Below, piece by piece: positions 26,501-40,300 of a stretch of DNA of 64,000 nt; the stretch's first letter is position 1; each line of letters starts with the position of its first letter. Made by a program: the position numbers and the translations under genes. Source of the stretch: Rugalucina vietnamica (lineage: Eukaryota; Mollusca; Bivalvia; Lucinida; Lucinidae). The notes below the pieces were generated by a model, which had not been told where the DNA came from, ran no database searches, and worked only from the letters and a program-made list of their open reading frames with translations. The stretch covers positions 60,507,043 through 60,571,042 of the forward strand of contig OZ024875.1 in NCBI GenBank assembly GCA_964017185.1, in the 5' to 3' direction.

Positions 26501-28145
26501 AGTTAACCAAGATTTTATGGTTAAAATGACATTTTTCTGTGCCTTGTTCTACTTCACAAAGGTGTAAAAATCTTTTGTTAGAGATTAAAATAGTCAGCTC
26601 ATGTGAAAAGTACCTGTGGGCATCCAAATTGCTACCTGTTGTTAGTATATACCATTGAGCTTTGTTAAATTATGAAAAATGGATTTTCTTGTGAAATGGC
26701 TAGTTTCTAAATAACAGTTTATCTGCAATAGTGAGATGTGAATGTTAATTTGTATCAAGGCACCCATTCCGCTCAATTTGAAATGGCTGCACCAGTTTTA
26801 AGCCATTTTGTAATTTGATCAAACATGAAGCTGAGTGAGCATTGGCAAGTACAGTCTTTAAGACTTCGCAGCTTTAAAACTCAAATTTACCTGTATACAT
26901 GTGATTGGCCTGTGGTTAGTGTGTATTTGTATATAATTTTAAACTTTTATAAGAAGAAGTTCAATGAAAAGCATAGCTTATTGGTCATTTTTATATACAG
27001 CACTACACTTTTAATCATGTACATACTTTGTATGGTTTTGAAAACCAGTATTATAACAGCACTACTGTAATAGCTCACCCTAGCTGAAAGCTCACAGGAT
27101 GAGATTATAGAATACCCATGAGCCAGCGTCTGTCCTCGTCCAACATTCTATTTGAAAAGTAATTGTAATTGTAATCACTACTTTTCTAAATAATTGTAAT
27201 TGTAATCATTACATTTCTTATGGTCTGGTAATTGTAATGTAATTGTAATCATTCATCACTGAAAATAATTGTAATGTATTTGAATACTTATGAAAGTATT
27301 TGACTCCAGCCCTGGATGAAACCAAGTGTTGTTACCAAGTAGAACTATTCAAAACTTCTATCACTGCAGCAACAACTGAGCAGAGGCAGAGCTTATACAA
27401 AAATTAAGAAAGGGTTAACGATTTGTCGGAACGAATGCACCAAACTCACCTGAACCCCTTTAGTTGTAACAGCTTCCGTATAATCAAAGTCGCAGACAAT
27501 CAGGCAAAGCAGGTATGTGGACATATTTGGAGTTGTTGCAAATATGTCCACTATAAAATCATCACTTCTGGAATGAAATAATATGTAGCTGACATATATT
27601 TGGCACATATTTTACACAACATTTATAGTTTGTCTTTTATTCAGTCAATACAGTTGAAGCACAAGGTCATCAAAAATTATTATAATAATAAAAAGAAGAA
27701 AAAAAAAAGAAAAAGAAAGAAAAACATTGAGTTTGCGACCACTCAGTTCAGATGGATGTCTAAGTTCTAAGTTCCCCAATCTCATATTGAAGCAGCCGTT
27801 AGCATCCACAACGTGATACTTTAATACGCATATTATCATTTAAGGTCTTTAAGAAAAAAGTTATTTTCAAAGATCTAAAGACATGAATAATATTGACATA
27901 AACGCATGCATATAACTATTTTATTAAAACTCAACTATTGTTACAATCCCAAATACTTACAATGATTTGTTTCCTATAATAGGCATATTTGACAGGGATT
28001 TGAGATGGTCTTTCCTTACAAGCTTTACATTGAACTCGGCTTTAAAATCTGGTTCGTCAAAGCAGGGGAAAGCCTTCCTCGCATCTGTGGATTCCAACTG
28101 AGTTGTAGCCATATACCTATTTTTGGAAAAGAAAAAGTTTCAAGC

Positions 28146-28179
<34 letters not shown>

Positions 28180-28323
28180 CTAGAGTTGTTGAAGACGTCA
28201 AATTCCTTTACACCGGGTTACAATTACAAAAGAATGAAGCTCTATATAGTCTGTAATAGTAGACGCAAATTACATAATAAATTTATGTTTTATACAGAAT
28301 AAGTTTCGAAACAGAAACGTACA
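14897..28323 (-). CDS. Second M1 domain of the double aminopeptidase: exon list
   Basis: This is the span from the second exon of the domain onward. Exons N to C are 28323-28519 (or from 28485), 27961-28116, 27450-27567, 25199-25319, 24332-24765 (interrupted by a mobile element), 23593-23706, 23018-23152, 22029-22094, 21508-21573, 20966-21147, 20602-20699, 20211-20341, 18739-18794, 17883-18030, 17626-17702, 17246-17353, 16780-16947, 15882-16022, 15224-15302 and 14897-15043. Landmarks are [12 protein letters not shown] in 27961-28116, [12 protein letters not shown] in 25199-25319, GGAMENWAL and HELAHM in 24332-24765, NEGFATF in 23593-23706, [13 protein letters not shown] across 23018 and 22094, [12 protein letters not shown] in 20966-21147, and [18 protein letters not shown] in 20211-20341. 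The last three exons are also present as orphans at 6314-7439. The catalytic domain faces the cell exterior if the anchor is used as in aminopeptidase N. Confidence 0.8.
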
Positions 28324-31300
28324 CTGTTTCGTTACCCCGTTTGTAGCGACCAAGGTATAGCCCAGTTAGGTCACCCGTTAAAGGTCCAGTAAAGTTCATT
28401 TCAATGAAGTATTTCTCGCCGACAGTAACATCTTTATCCAAAGAAAAGATCTCAAACTGGCGGTTCGAGTCATACCTTCTATCACCTTCAATGACATGAT
28501 TGTATATATTAGTGTAGGTCTAGGAAAATAAATTGAGAATAAAGATTTAATGTTAGCTTAAAGATATAATTTGATGCTTAATCATATTCAACTATATAAA
28601 AAGTATTTATTTTAAGTTTAGGACACTATCAGTACTTCTTGGTTTTATAACTTGAAAAGGATAATAATCTTACCAGTGTACACAGGACCGCCAGCAACAC
28701 CGCCTTGTCTTCCAAATTGTATTGTATGTTCATCTATCGTGAGTTTATTAGCATTTAGCGTCACATTACTGCCAGCGTCTGTAGCTTCCATTATAATCTT
28801 CACATATCCCTCAAAGTAGAAGTTATCTGGGTCTGTACCATACATATTGGGCTGGATGGTAAGATCATATGTTCTAGGTATTAAGTGCCGTGGAAGTCTG
28901 ACATCTGTGACTCGAACTTTGGGCTGATTTACCGTCTGTAGCCAGTTTGAAATAACAGCTTTGTTCTGCTGCATCCATTTGATATTAGATTGTGTCTTTT
29001 CTATTGCCTGCTGGAATGCCCTTGCACCAGTACCCATGTACGGATGCTTCGCCAAAAAATCTTTCAACTGTAACATAGAGAGACTTTACGAAACATATCA
29101 TACGTACGAGTATAATAAAAAAGACATTTTATCGCCTGTTGCCAAACCTAAAGGGTCACTGACAAGACTTTAATAGTCGAAACCGCGGTATGGCCCATCC
29201 CCTTTCTCATTAAATGTGTTCACTGCTCTTAAAGGATCTCAGTTTTAATTTTTATTTACGTTTTCCATATTCGTTTTGAAACCCTGAAAGGTAACTTTAA
29301 AACTAGATTTCTTTTTTTACTCTGATACAGATGCACAGAACTAATAACCTAGCGCTCAAAGCGTCCAAGAATCAAACAGAGTGTTAGGTACCTGAGTCAA
29401 CTGGAATTCTGTATTAAACGATTCTGTAATACCAGATATTAGTTTTGACAAAGCGATAAGACCATTGCCATACCTGAAAAATATTCTTACAATCATATAA
29501 CACTCGTTATTTCGACTACAAAGCACATCTAAAAGAATTTAGTGACAGTTTGAGTAGACCGAGGATTTTTTTACATTTTAATTTATTCTGATTATGTTTT
29601 CAGAAAATTAGGTTTTGTACAGCGTGTTGAAAATATTAAAAGCAATACACGATGGTGTATAACTACAATTTATTACGACAGATACAATGTTTAAAAATAA
29701 TGTTAACAAATCAAACATTCAATTGACACTAACTCGTTCATCAAGACGTCCCAATTCGCTCTGACAAAATCCCATGTGAGAGTCTGCCCAACTGGGTTTT
29801 GTGAAACATAAACTATGACATCCACTGCGTCTTGCTTACGAATTACTGTTGGAGATATTGATAAACTGAGGTATCTGAAAAAAAAGTAATAGATAAATAA
29901 TAGATATGATGTAAGACTTGTTAATCCAAGCTTTTTACATTTTCTGTTTTTACAAGAGTATTTGTTTGGAAATGTATTTTAAGATATCATTACCTCTTTA
30001 ACATCTGATTGCCCAGCACCTGATATTTCCCGTCAAGGGGGCCACTTTAATGTTCTTGATAGCACTTTCAAAAATGCCAAGTATATTAATATTAAAACGC
30101 TGAAAAAAAAGAAGTCAAGTATCTCACCATCTTTCTTTTAAATCAAACAAATGATATTTTACCTGCTAAGAAGCCACGTAGATTTAGTGCAGGCTAATGC
30201 TTGCATTATTATCGACTTTTCAGAAGGAACGGTGGTGGCCTTAAACTGATTGTAAAGAAAGTCCCATTCTTCCGAACCGCCTTCTGATAGTGCAGTGCAG
30301 TAGACAGTATCTCGCAAATCAGGGTCAATGCTATAAAATTGTAAAGAAAAAATATAAATGTACGCAAAATTTAAACAAATAAGGAGAACCACGTGAGGAA
30401 TCTTGACAAACAACAATTTAGCGACGGTTTGTGAATATACAGAATACATTCGAATTTAACTTCATGTTTGGCTTTCGAGATGAGGAATGATTCTGCTTGT
30501 ACCATCGATATCATCATAGGTACTGATAGCGAGCCCATCTAATTCTTATCCAGTGTAGGTGTCCTCTATGTAATATATTGGGATTTAGGAAGTGTTTTAA
30601 CATTTATCATGTTTATATTAATAGAAAAACTTACTTGTCTTTCGAAGGATTTTCCATCCATAGTTTAAAGATACGTTTTGACTGTGTAACGCATGCTTTT
30701 ATACCATAAGAACATGCCAATTTTACGACACTGCTTCTTGTATACCTGCAACAACATCTGGTAATTGCCATATCACCCAGATATGTCGTATAAATTGTCG
30801 TGATAGAATATGGCTTTATTTTAAATTTAGCAATGAAATCAATGTATATCAAAACTAAATGAAAGTGATATTTTCACCGCAAAATCGATATTGATATTTT
30901 CACTAGTGATTGATATCAGCTGATATTTTCACTGTAGATTTTGGATTACCCTCTGACGTTTCCATTCATTTGACGTCATTTATTGTTCTTCATCCGTCAT
31001 TTATGAACGAAAATATAAGGTGTGGTTATTTTTTTCTTAAGCACATGTGCTGTATGAAATAAAAAGAAAGTAAATACCCAATGTATTTCATCTCGAAACA
31101 TCGAAATTTCCACTCATGCGTCTTGAGAAAAAATAGTCGGTTCCTTATCTTTAGCAACTTACGTTTCTATGTGGGAAGAATTGCTGTCGTCCATTCCAAA
31201 ATGTTTCAATGGGTTTGTCAGCGTTGCTCTCATAAACGTCTACAGAAACAGAAATGTATGACTATGCAAATCAATCAGATATTCGACACTACTGGAAAGT

Positions 31301-34300
31301 GAATAGAAAATATCTAAAGATGCAATAAGATAAATATCTGTTATCTTTACACAATAATTTTCTTTCAAATTGATTTATTAGTAGATTAACTCTATCTCGT
31401 ATGTGCGTATAAAGCTGAAAAATTAATCACCTGAAAATGCCCATACAAGTCAGTTTTTCCCAACATGCGGTCAAGATAATATATCTGGCGTTGAGCTGCA
31501 ACCCAAGGGATAAATTCCACTTCTTTACTAAGATACTCCAATGTTCCTAGAGCTATAGTTGTCGATAATTGTCGTGCTCTGCAAATAGAACAGAACATTT
31601 TAGAACAATATTCCAACCGACACGATAATGTGGTTGTTCCCCAGGTTGTATATGAAAACCCCCAAAGGACATGATGATATATCAGGATATGTTAAGATAT
31701 TGAGTTTTGATTATTTTCTTAGATTCTTAGATTCTTAAAAGACATTAATATTTTTGGAATCAAGAAATTACTGTGAAGAGAGTAGATAGCAGGTCATGTC
31801 TTACTTTAAATGCACGATACAAATAATTGTGTTGCTAACGCCATTGTGATAGATCCATTTTCAGATGCCATCTGAATAATATATTTCCTTGGTAAATGTT
31901 CATTCCTGAGTTCATTGTAAGCTTTACACACTAATAAGAAGTGGAACTCATCCCCCACTGCTTCATCACAAAATCTACATAGCCTAATGAATCTAGCTTT
32001 TTTATATGCCAACCTCTCGATTTCTAAACTATGACAACTTCTTCTGAATCTTGAAACATAATGTCCATATTTTCGAACTTTCAAAATGTCAAGATATTTG
32101 GCTGGTGTATATAGAGTTTTAAACTGTTTATAAAATAACAACTTTTGATAATATTGTTTATAGAATCGTGCCAGTTCGGTATATACTCGTATATGTCTTT
32201 TAGCTGTTGCTCAAACACTGGATTGAAAACGCTACGTTAAACGTATTTAACTTTTACATCAACCGAAATGCTTTAATCATTTGATTCTTAGAGAATGCTT
32301 TGTTAATTTTGTTTTCAGTTTTACGTCCCTTTCAAGCTTTTTCACTCTTATCGAGATGAATCAATCGGAAGGTGGGGCAAAAACCGGAGTACCCGCGGAA
32401 AACCACCTGACACACCCGCAAGCAGAACTTGGCTTGTTCCACATGTGAATTATGCCCCATGCGAGGCGCGAATCCACAGCGGTGAGATTTGTGATATGTT
32501 ATGAGTTACCTACCTCGAAAGGCTCCAAGCATCGTTAATAATCTGTGCTCTATTGATGGTATGTATTACCTACAAAAGGGATTCTTGAAAAATAATTGCA
32601 TATTTGGTACCGATGTATTAACATGTCATATCAGGTTTGGTTAAGCTAGCTGATGAGTATTCATTTGGAAGTATGACAACCCTTATTTTGAAGGTATGGT
32701 CAATCAAATTTATCCACCTGAACTTCAGTTGAACAAAGCCAATATCTCAGATACTGAAGCCCCCTTTTTAGATCTACATCTTTCTGTTGCAAATGGATTT
32801 GTTTCTTCTAAAATTTATGATAAGCGCGATGACTTTGATTTTGATATAGTAAATTTTCCTTTTTTGGATGGTGACGTTCCTCGTCGTGCTTCTTATGGTG
32901 TATACATTTCGCAACTTATTAGGTTTGCTAGAGTCTGCAATCATGTTACAGACTTCAACGCTCGAAATAAATGTTTAACGGCAAAACTTCTCCAACAGGG
33001 CTATCGGTATCATAAACTTCGAAAAACATTTTCTAAATTTTATCGTAGACACTATGAATTGATTTCCAAATATAATGTTGGGTTAAAGACGCTTTTAAGT
33101 GAGGGCCTTTCGGAACCTGAATTTTATGGTGACTTGGTTTACAAATTTAAGAAACTTAAAGGAATTAATGATTTTTCTTTTCAGTTCAGAAAAATCATAA
33201 CACGTTACAGACGTATAGGTTATAACTTGAATGTTATGCGACAGTCTGCATGCTTAGTTTTTAACCCAATCATGGTTGATAACTATGCTGCCTTCTTTAA
33301 TTGCACGCCGGTGGGTCGGGCGTCAGACTCTATGATGGCCCCGACATAAAGCTATTCATTTTAGTTGGTTGGGGCCGGAGCTTCTTGTCTGTTGCTTGGC
33401 CCACCGGGGTCCAACTGGTGTTTTTCTTTTGCTCCGGAGTTAGTAGGTTATTCGGCGCCCAGGGATCTCCATCGTCGGGCAGCTTACTCAGTCTGTGAGT
33501 CCTGGTTTTTGATTCATCAGGATGTTTATCATGATTTATTTGTTTGTTCTTGATGATTCATTGACTAGTTAGAGATTCACCACGAGGACCGAAGAACTAA
33601 CTAAATGTTATGAACCACTGCAGAAGCTGAGGGTGAGGTTATGGCCATGTAATACCGGTTTAAGCCCGCCAGTAACTTTGTGTTACTGATCGTTCCAAGT
33701 CGATACTTCTGTGGTGGTTCTTTTTGTTTTATGTCTTGGTGTATAAATTGTTTTGTGCTGTTGGCGCCTTATGTGTGTTTCATATTTTTAGTTAAGTTAA
33801 GGTAACTGAGTGGCCACCTATTGGGAAAATAGCTGCTCATTCGGCTTACGATATGTTTCATTGTATAAGTACCTGATTGTTAGTTTGTTTTTTTTCTTTT
33901 TCTGATTGCGCCTTTTCCTGATCTTTGCCTACTTGTACCTTCTTATACAGTCTGTTATCGTTGTGTTTGTCTTATCTCTGTCGTTGATATTAACATTCTG
34001 GTATCGATGATAGATTGTTTATTGTGTACTCTCTATTTCCTTGTATAGTTTCCGGACGATCGTAGTAGACTTACGTCACAGATTGACCTTTATACATATG
34101 AATGAAATGAATGTATTTGACCAATAGGAACATGCGTGTCATTCTTATCAATAACGGTAAATCTGTGACGAAAATCTGCTTGGCCCACCGGGGTCCAACT
34201 GGTGTTTTTCTTTTGCTCCGGAGTTAGTAGGTTATTCGACGCCCAGGGATCTCCATCGTCGGGCAGCTTACTCAATCTGTGAGTCCTGGTTTTTTATTCA

Positions 34301-37300
34301 TCAGGATGTTTATCGTGATTTATTTGTTTGTTCTTGATGATTCATTGACTAGTTAGAGATTCACCACGAGGACCGAAGAACTAACTAAATGTTATGAACC
34401 ACTGCAGAAGCTAAGGGTGAGGTTATGGCCATGTAAAACCGGTTTAAGCCCGCCAGTAACTTTGTGTTACTGATCGTTCCAAGGCGATACTTCTGTGGTG
34501 GTTCTTTATGTTTTATGTCTTGGTGTTTAAAATTTTTGTGCTGTTGGCGCCTTATGTATGTTTTCATATTTTTAGTTAAGTTTAGGTAACTGAGTGGCCA
34601 CCTATTGGGAAAATAGCTGCTCATTCGGCTTACGATAGATTTCATGGTATAAGTACATGATTGTTAATTTAGTTTTTTCCCACCTCGGTTTTTGGAGTGG
34701 GAATCTTTTTCTGATTGCGCCTTTTCCTGATCTTTGCCTACTTGTACTTTTTCCAATCGTCTGAGAGCTATAATTACCTATTATCTATTTTTCTGTGACA
34801 AGTTATTGTAAGTTAGTGTGTCTGAGTTGCCATTTGAATCGTTTCCAGTGAAACAAATACATCTTCGGTAAAGAATGGGGCTATATTTACCTTATGATTA
34901 CTTTTCAACTGTGAAACAAGTGCTAACCAGTTCTCATCTTCATATGTTACTCTGTAAAAGCCGTACTGTTGCACATTACCAAGAACCCAAACTTCATTTT
35001 GAACGCCAGGATGACCTATCTCTGTAGAAAATGATATGTGTAATATTAGAATGAAACAAACATGTCACGTGCAACAATAATTATTGAATAAGGTTTCATT
35101 ATTTCTACTGATAGACGTTTTAGTAAATTAAAACTGGCAATCAATTGCAGCTATGGATTGAGTCGTGGCACGTACACTGTATATATTTTCATTCACGATT
35201 TTATGCATGGAAATTATTTGACTTACAGCTGTGTATTGTGTTTTATATGTCTGGTGACATATCTTATTTTCAGTTAAAGGAATTAAGAATCTGTGAAATG
35301 CGTAAAATATTGATCAAGCAATAACCAATAGTATCCCCGTAAAGCCAGTGAATAGAAATGTTGTTTGTGTTGAATTCCAGGTTGTCACTAGTTGTGTATG
35401 TGAATGGGATATGCCATTTGTAGCTGAAAAAGATTCAAAGAATTAAGTGTAGTGAAATAGTGAAGGTTATATGAAAATGATAGGCGTGCGTTCTTCGATC
35501 GGAAATATTCCTTTATTTAAATAATTTGTTTTAACCAAACAGGATTAAAAAAGACATCATACTTTGATACTGTAACTAGCATTATTTGCTACATGTAGCT
35601 AACATAATTAATAAATAACTTCCTTCTAAAAAATGACAAAATATGGTCCATCACCTTTCTCAATAATATGCTCACTGCTCTTAAAGGATATTCTTATTTT
35701 ATATATTTGCTATTACTATAGCTGGTGTTGTGCCGTGAGGCGGCCCTATAGTTTCCTTTTGGTTTTTAAGATCAGTGAGGATATTCTGGGAAATCAGAAA
35801 TTTATTATCGGTTAAGATTCATTTTCTAACCAACGTTTAATATATATCTGGCTCCATCTGGATTATACTAAAGGTAAAATAATGCAATGATCAGGAAATG
35901 ACGTAATTTGAAAGAAATTCCCACTTCAAAAACGGAGGTGAGAAAAAAGTCTTTGTATCGACTACCTGGTTGAAAGTTTAAAATCGTAGTAGTTCTCTTT
36001 GGCTACATGTTGCAAAATGTAAAAGGTAACTGACTTAGCTTAAATAGCTGAAACCGCGGTATGGCCCATTTTCTTTCTCACCAATATGCTCACTGCTCAT
36101 AAAAGATCTCTGTTTTTATTTTAGTATCAAATATTGTCTTACCCAAATGGGCTTGTGTACTTTCCTGTTTCTACTGCATCTGGATCACCTAGAAATCGAC
36201 TTTGTCTCAACAAAATCCTGTCGTTTTGTATTTCAACCTTGACAACAGGGTAATTCATCTGAAGGATCCACGTATTCATAAAGTCTTTAACATTCATTAC
36301 CCGTCCGCCATTTGTCGACTGCTAAAAGAGATCAGTATAAAAAATAAAAGTCCAGTACATTGTACACAAATAAATGTGATTTGTATTGTAAAAAATACCG
36401 CATCACCACGAAATATTGCTAACAGGGTATAAAAATCCCTTATATCTGCTGCAGCTTTAGGTACAAATAGTTGTCTTGAACGAGATGATATACAGATGTT
36501 CTTTTGTAAACCAAAACTTTGAAGATATGTCGACCAGAAGGGAAAGATATTTTTTCTTGTAAATCTGAAAATGTACTGAAGTTTACGTTTCCGATGTTGA
36601 GCACATAAATTTGTTACGCAAATGTATGTAAATATATTCACCTCCGTAAGTGCCTGCCACAAGTCGTCGTGGAAAGCATTCTGATACTATGTCTATTCAA
36701 ATATAGCTGAAAGAAAGATAAACAAAATATTATCAGTGCGACTTTGTGCTATTCATCCAACATCATGCGCTCATTATGATTTTTAGTTCAAGCTCACAAC
36801 TTTTGAGGTGTGCATATGCTATTTAAAAAATGTTATACAATAAACTATGCATTCTGATTAATACAGAATAAAAATTAAAACTGAGATCCTTTAAGAGCAG
36901 TGAACACATTAATAAGAAATGGGAATGGCCATACCGCGGTTTTGACTATAAAGTCTCGTCAGTGTCCCTTTAGATTTGGCAACATGGAGCCAAATAGAAT
37001 TACTGATTTTTTTTTTTAAAAATTCCAACAGGGTAGTCGATACAAAGACTAGTATTATCTAAATGTGACCAAATATATTAAACATTGGCTAGAAAATGAA
37101 TCTTGACCGATAATGCGTTTATGATTTCTCAAAACATTTCCTTAAAAGTTTCATGAATAATGAACACATATCAAAATCTGATGTTGAGTAACTTAACATG
37201 CATACAAGCGAATGAACTCTCACCTGGATGCCTTTTTGGAAAGTTTCTTCTCCAAGAACAAATCGCATCATTCTAATCACTGAGGCACCCTGTAAACATG

Positions 37301-40300
37301 TTCAGATTTAAACTATTTGCTATGCAGATCCATACAGCCCATATTATCTCCCTTTGAATGCTTTTACTGCTTCCAAAGGATCAAACTTTTATATATATTT
37401 TTTTACTTTATAATTACAGTACATTCATTTTATTATTAGAAACAACAATAAGATAAACTTTAATTTAGGTTTCGTGAAGGAAATAAGAAATTGTCTTGCG
37501 TGACAATGATTAGTGTATATGCGAAAAAAAGGTACAAGTAGGCAAAGATCAGGAAAAGGCGCAATCAGAAAAAGATTCCCACTCCAAAAACCGAGGTGGG
37601 AAAAAAACAAACTAACAATCAGGTACTTATACCATGAAACATATCGTAAGCCGAATGAGCAGCTATTTTCCCAATAGGTGGCCACTCAGTTACCTTAACT
37701 TAACTAAAATATGAAAACATACATCAGGCGCCAACAGCACAAAAAAAAAATAAACACCAAGACATAAAACAAAAAGAACCACCACAGAAGTATCGAAACC
37801 TTTTAACATAAAATCTATTAAGTTTGAAAACCACAATTCTGTACCTTCGAATAGGAAATTGTATCAAAAATCTCATTTATCTCATCTGGGTTATTCACTG
37901 GCACATATATTGGGTGCGATGAAACCAAACCATCAAATTCAAGCGCATCTTGCAGAACATAAACAATAAACTCATCAAACTGTAAAAGACAATACTCATT
38001 AATATTTTTCCTGCACTCTCTATTTTTGATACCAGTAACAGAAAACATGCCGAATAGTTGTATAAAAATATACCCATGAAAGGGAAGAGTGTGTAAACTC
38101 ACTTTAACATTATATAGTATTTTTAAATTATTGGACGACTTAAAATTCAGATTTACAATTCAAGTACAATCTTACCTGTAATGGTAAAGTGGCAATGTGC
38201 ATTCCTCTTTATTTGCAACTGGTAAACGGTAATAGACAAGAACAGTCGCACTATAGTTTCCTTAAGTTTTTACGTAAATTAGTTATTGCATTTTCTTTTG
38301 AAAGAAATTAAAACGACTGAACCATTTTCCAATCCGGATGTATAAAATCGGCTCCAAGATGTTCCACAAATCTGGCAAAGCCTTCATTAAGCCATAAATC
38401 ATCCCACCATCGCATTGTTACTAAGTCCCCAAACCACTGAAATAAATCCAACAATCTTAAACCACTTAATCAACATCACACCCAATATACTCAATAGAGC
38501 TAGCAAACCCTTCTTTTAGATATAAATAATCACACCATTACGAAATTTTCAGACGGAAACGAAGTTATCTTCATTTCGTGACTTCGATGGCTATAGCATT
38601 AATCACATGGTCTTAGTGATATAGGGTTCAAAAGGTTATTATTTCCAACTCGCTATTGGTTATAGTATTTATCTGTGAATAGAAATATAACACAAACTAA
38701 GGTACCATAGATATACGACACAATAAGAACTAAAGATGACCCTTTTGCATTTGATGTACCACACAAGTGCGCAATGTCATGTAATGCGTATCTCATGTGC
38801 ACAAATGTGTAAAGTTAAGTTCAGATTTCATTGTACAAGCTCACCATATGAGCTAACTCGTGTGTGATTGTCAAAGTGGTATCTTCTAGACTGCTTTCTG
38901 GTGATACCCCGTGTGTATACAGCATATATTTTTCTTTATACGTAATCAGACCCCAATTTTCCATAGCACCAAAGGATAGCTCAGGGACAGCAATCATGTC
39001 TATATTAAGAGATAAAGCAATTTTCTTGAGAATAATCATCAGAATAGGTCACATTCTAAAGCTTATTACAAAGACATATAACAGATTAAAAGATTAAAAG
39101 GAATATCAGAAAATGGGGAATTTAATTTTGAGACAGAAGTCTAAATAACTGTTCTCGTCTCAATGCATTTGATAATTTGATTCTTAAGGTTTAACTTTTC
39201 TCAGTAATGAGATACATGCACTGCACATATCAAATATAACATGTACGGTAATATTTGACATTTTGTAACCCGTCAACAAGTAGTACGGAGAATGCAGGCC
39301 ACTTTGAGAAAACCCTAATATTCCGCGATTCATCAGTAACCCATCATGTAACTTATCAAAGATTCTCACCTTGTTTGGGCAGAGGGAAGTCAATACCAAA
39401 GTATTTCTCATAGTTGACTATAGTCTGTATTCCAACATCTAAAGCAGTGCGGGTTTGGTCGACTGAATCTGGCGTTGCCCAAGCACGATACTGCAATAAC
39501 ATACATAAATATTAGAACCCTAAGGCTTCTGTACTATGCCTATAGGATAATATTAGGCTCTGTACTTTGCCTATAGAATAAATAAATATTAGAACTGAGA
39601 TCTTGAGGCATAGAAATTTTGATAAACCTTCATGTCAATCCAAACATCAACGTTTGTCATTACCAAATTTGAATGTACATCAGTGATGCCCTAGCTATCT
39701 GAACGAAGACGAAAGAAGCAATGCAGTAACTAAATGAACACCAAAGAAGTAACGTTATTTGGTTGAATTTGTTTAAAGACGAACTCAATCTTCTAAGAAG
39801 GTACAAGTAGGCAAAGATCAGGAAAAGGCGCAATCAGAAAAAGATTCCCACTCCAAAAACCGAGGTGGGAAAAAACCAAACTAACAATCAGGTACTTATA
39901 CCATAAAACATATCGTAAGCCGAATGAGCAGCTATTTTCCCAATAGGTGGCCACTCAGCTACCTTAACTAAAAATATGAAAACATACATAAGGCGCCAAC
40001 AGCACAAAAAAATTTAAACACCAAGACATAAAACAAAAAGAACCACCACAGAAGTATCGACTTGGAACGATCAGTAACACAAAGTTACTGGCGGGCTTAA
40101 ACCGATTTTACATGGCCATAACCTCACCCTCAGCTTCCGCTAAGTGTTCTTTATTTGTCGGCTTCTTTTTTCAAGACTGAAACAATTTAACCGTATATGT
40201 ATGGTGGAGAATAAAGAAGTCTAACCAGTAAACCTTTAGAAGTATTGGCTGCTGCATATTCAAAGTCACCGATTACAAACGCCAAGAGGTAGGTTGACAT

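Noticed and set aside
36297..36662. 121-residue minus-strand frame beginning MWQALTEV
   Set aside because: A composite of the end of one aminopeptidase exon, its intron and part of the next; the real exons are 36642-36706 and 36143-36321.
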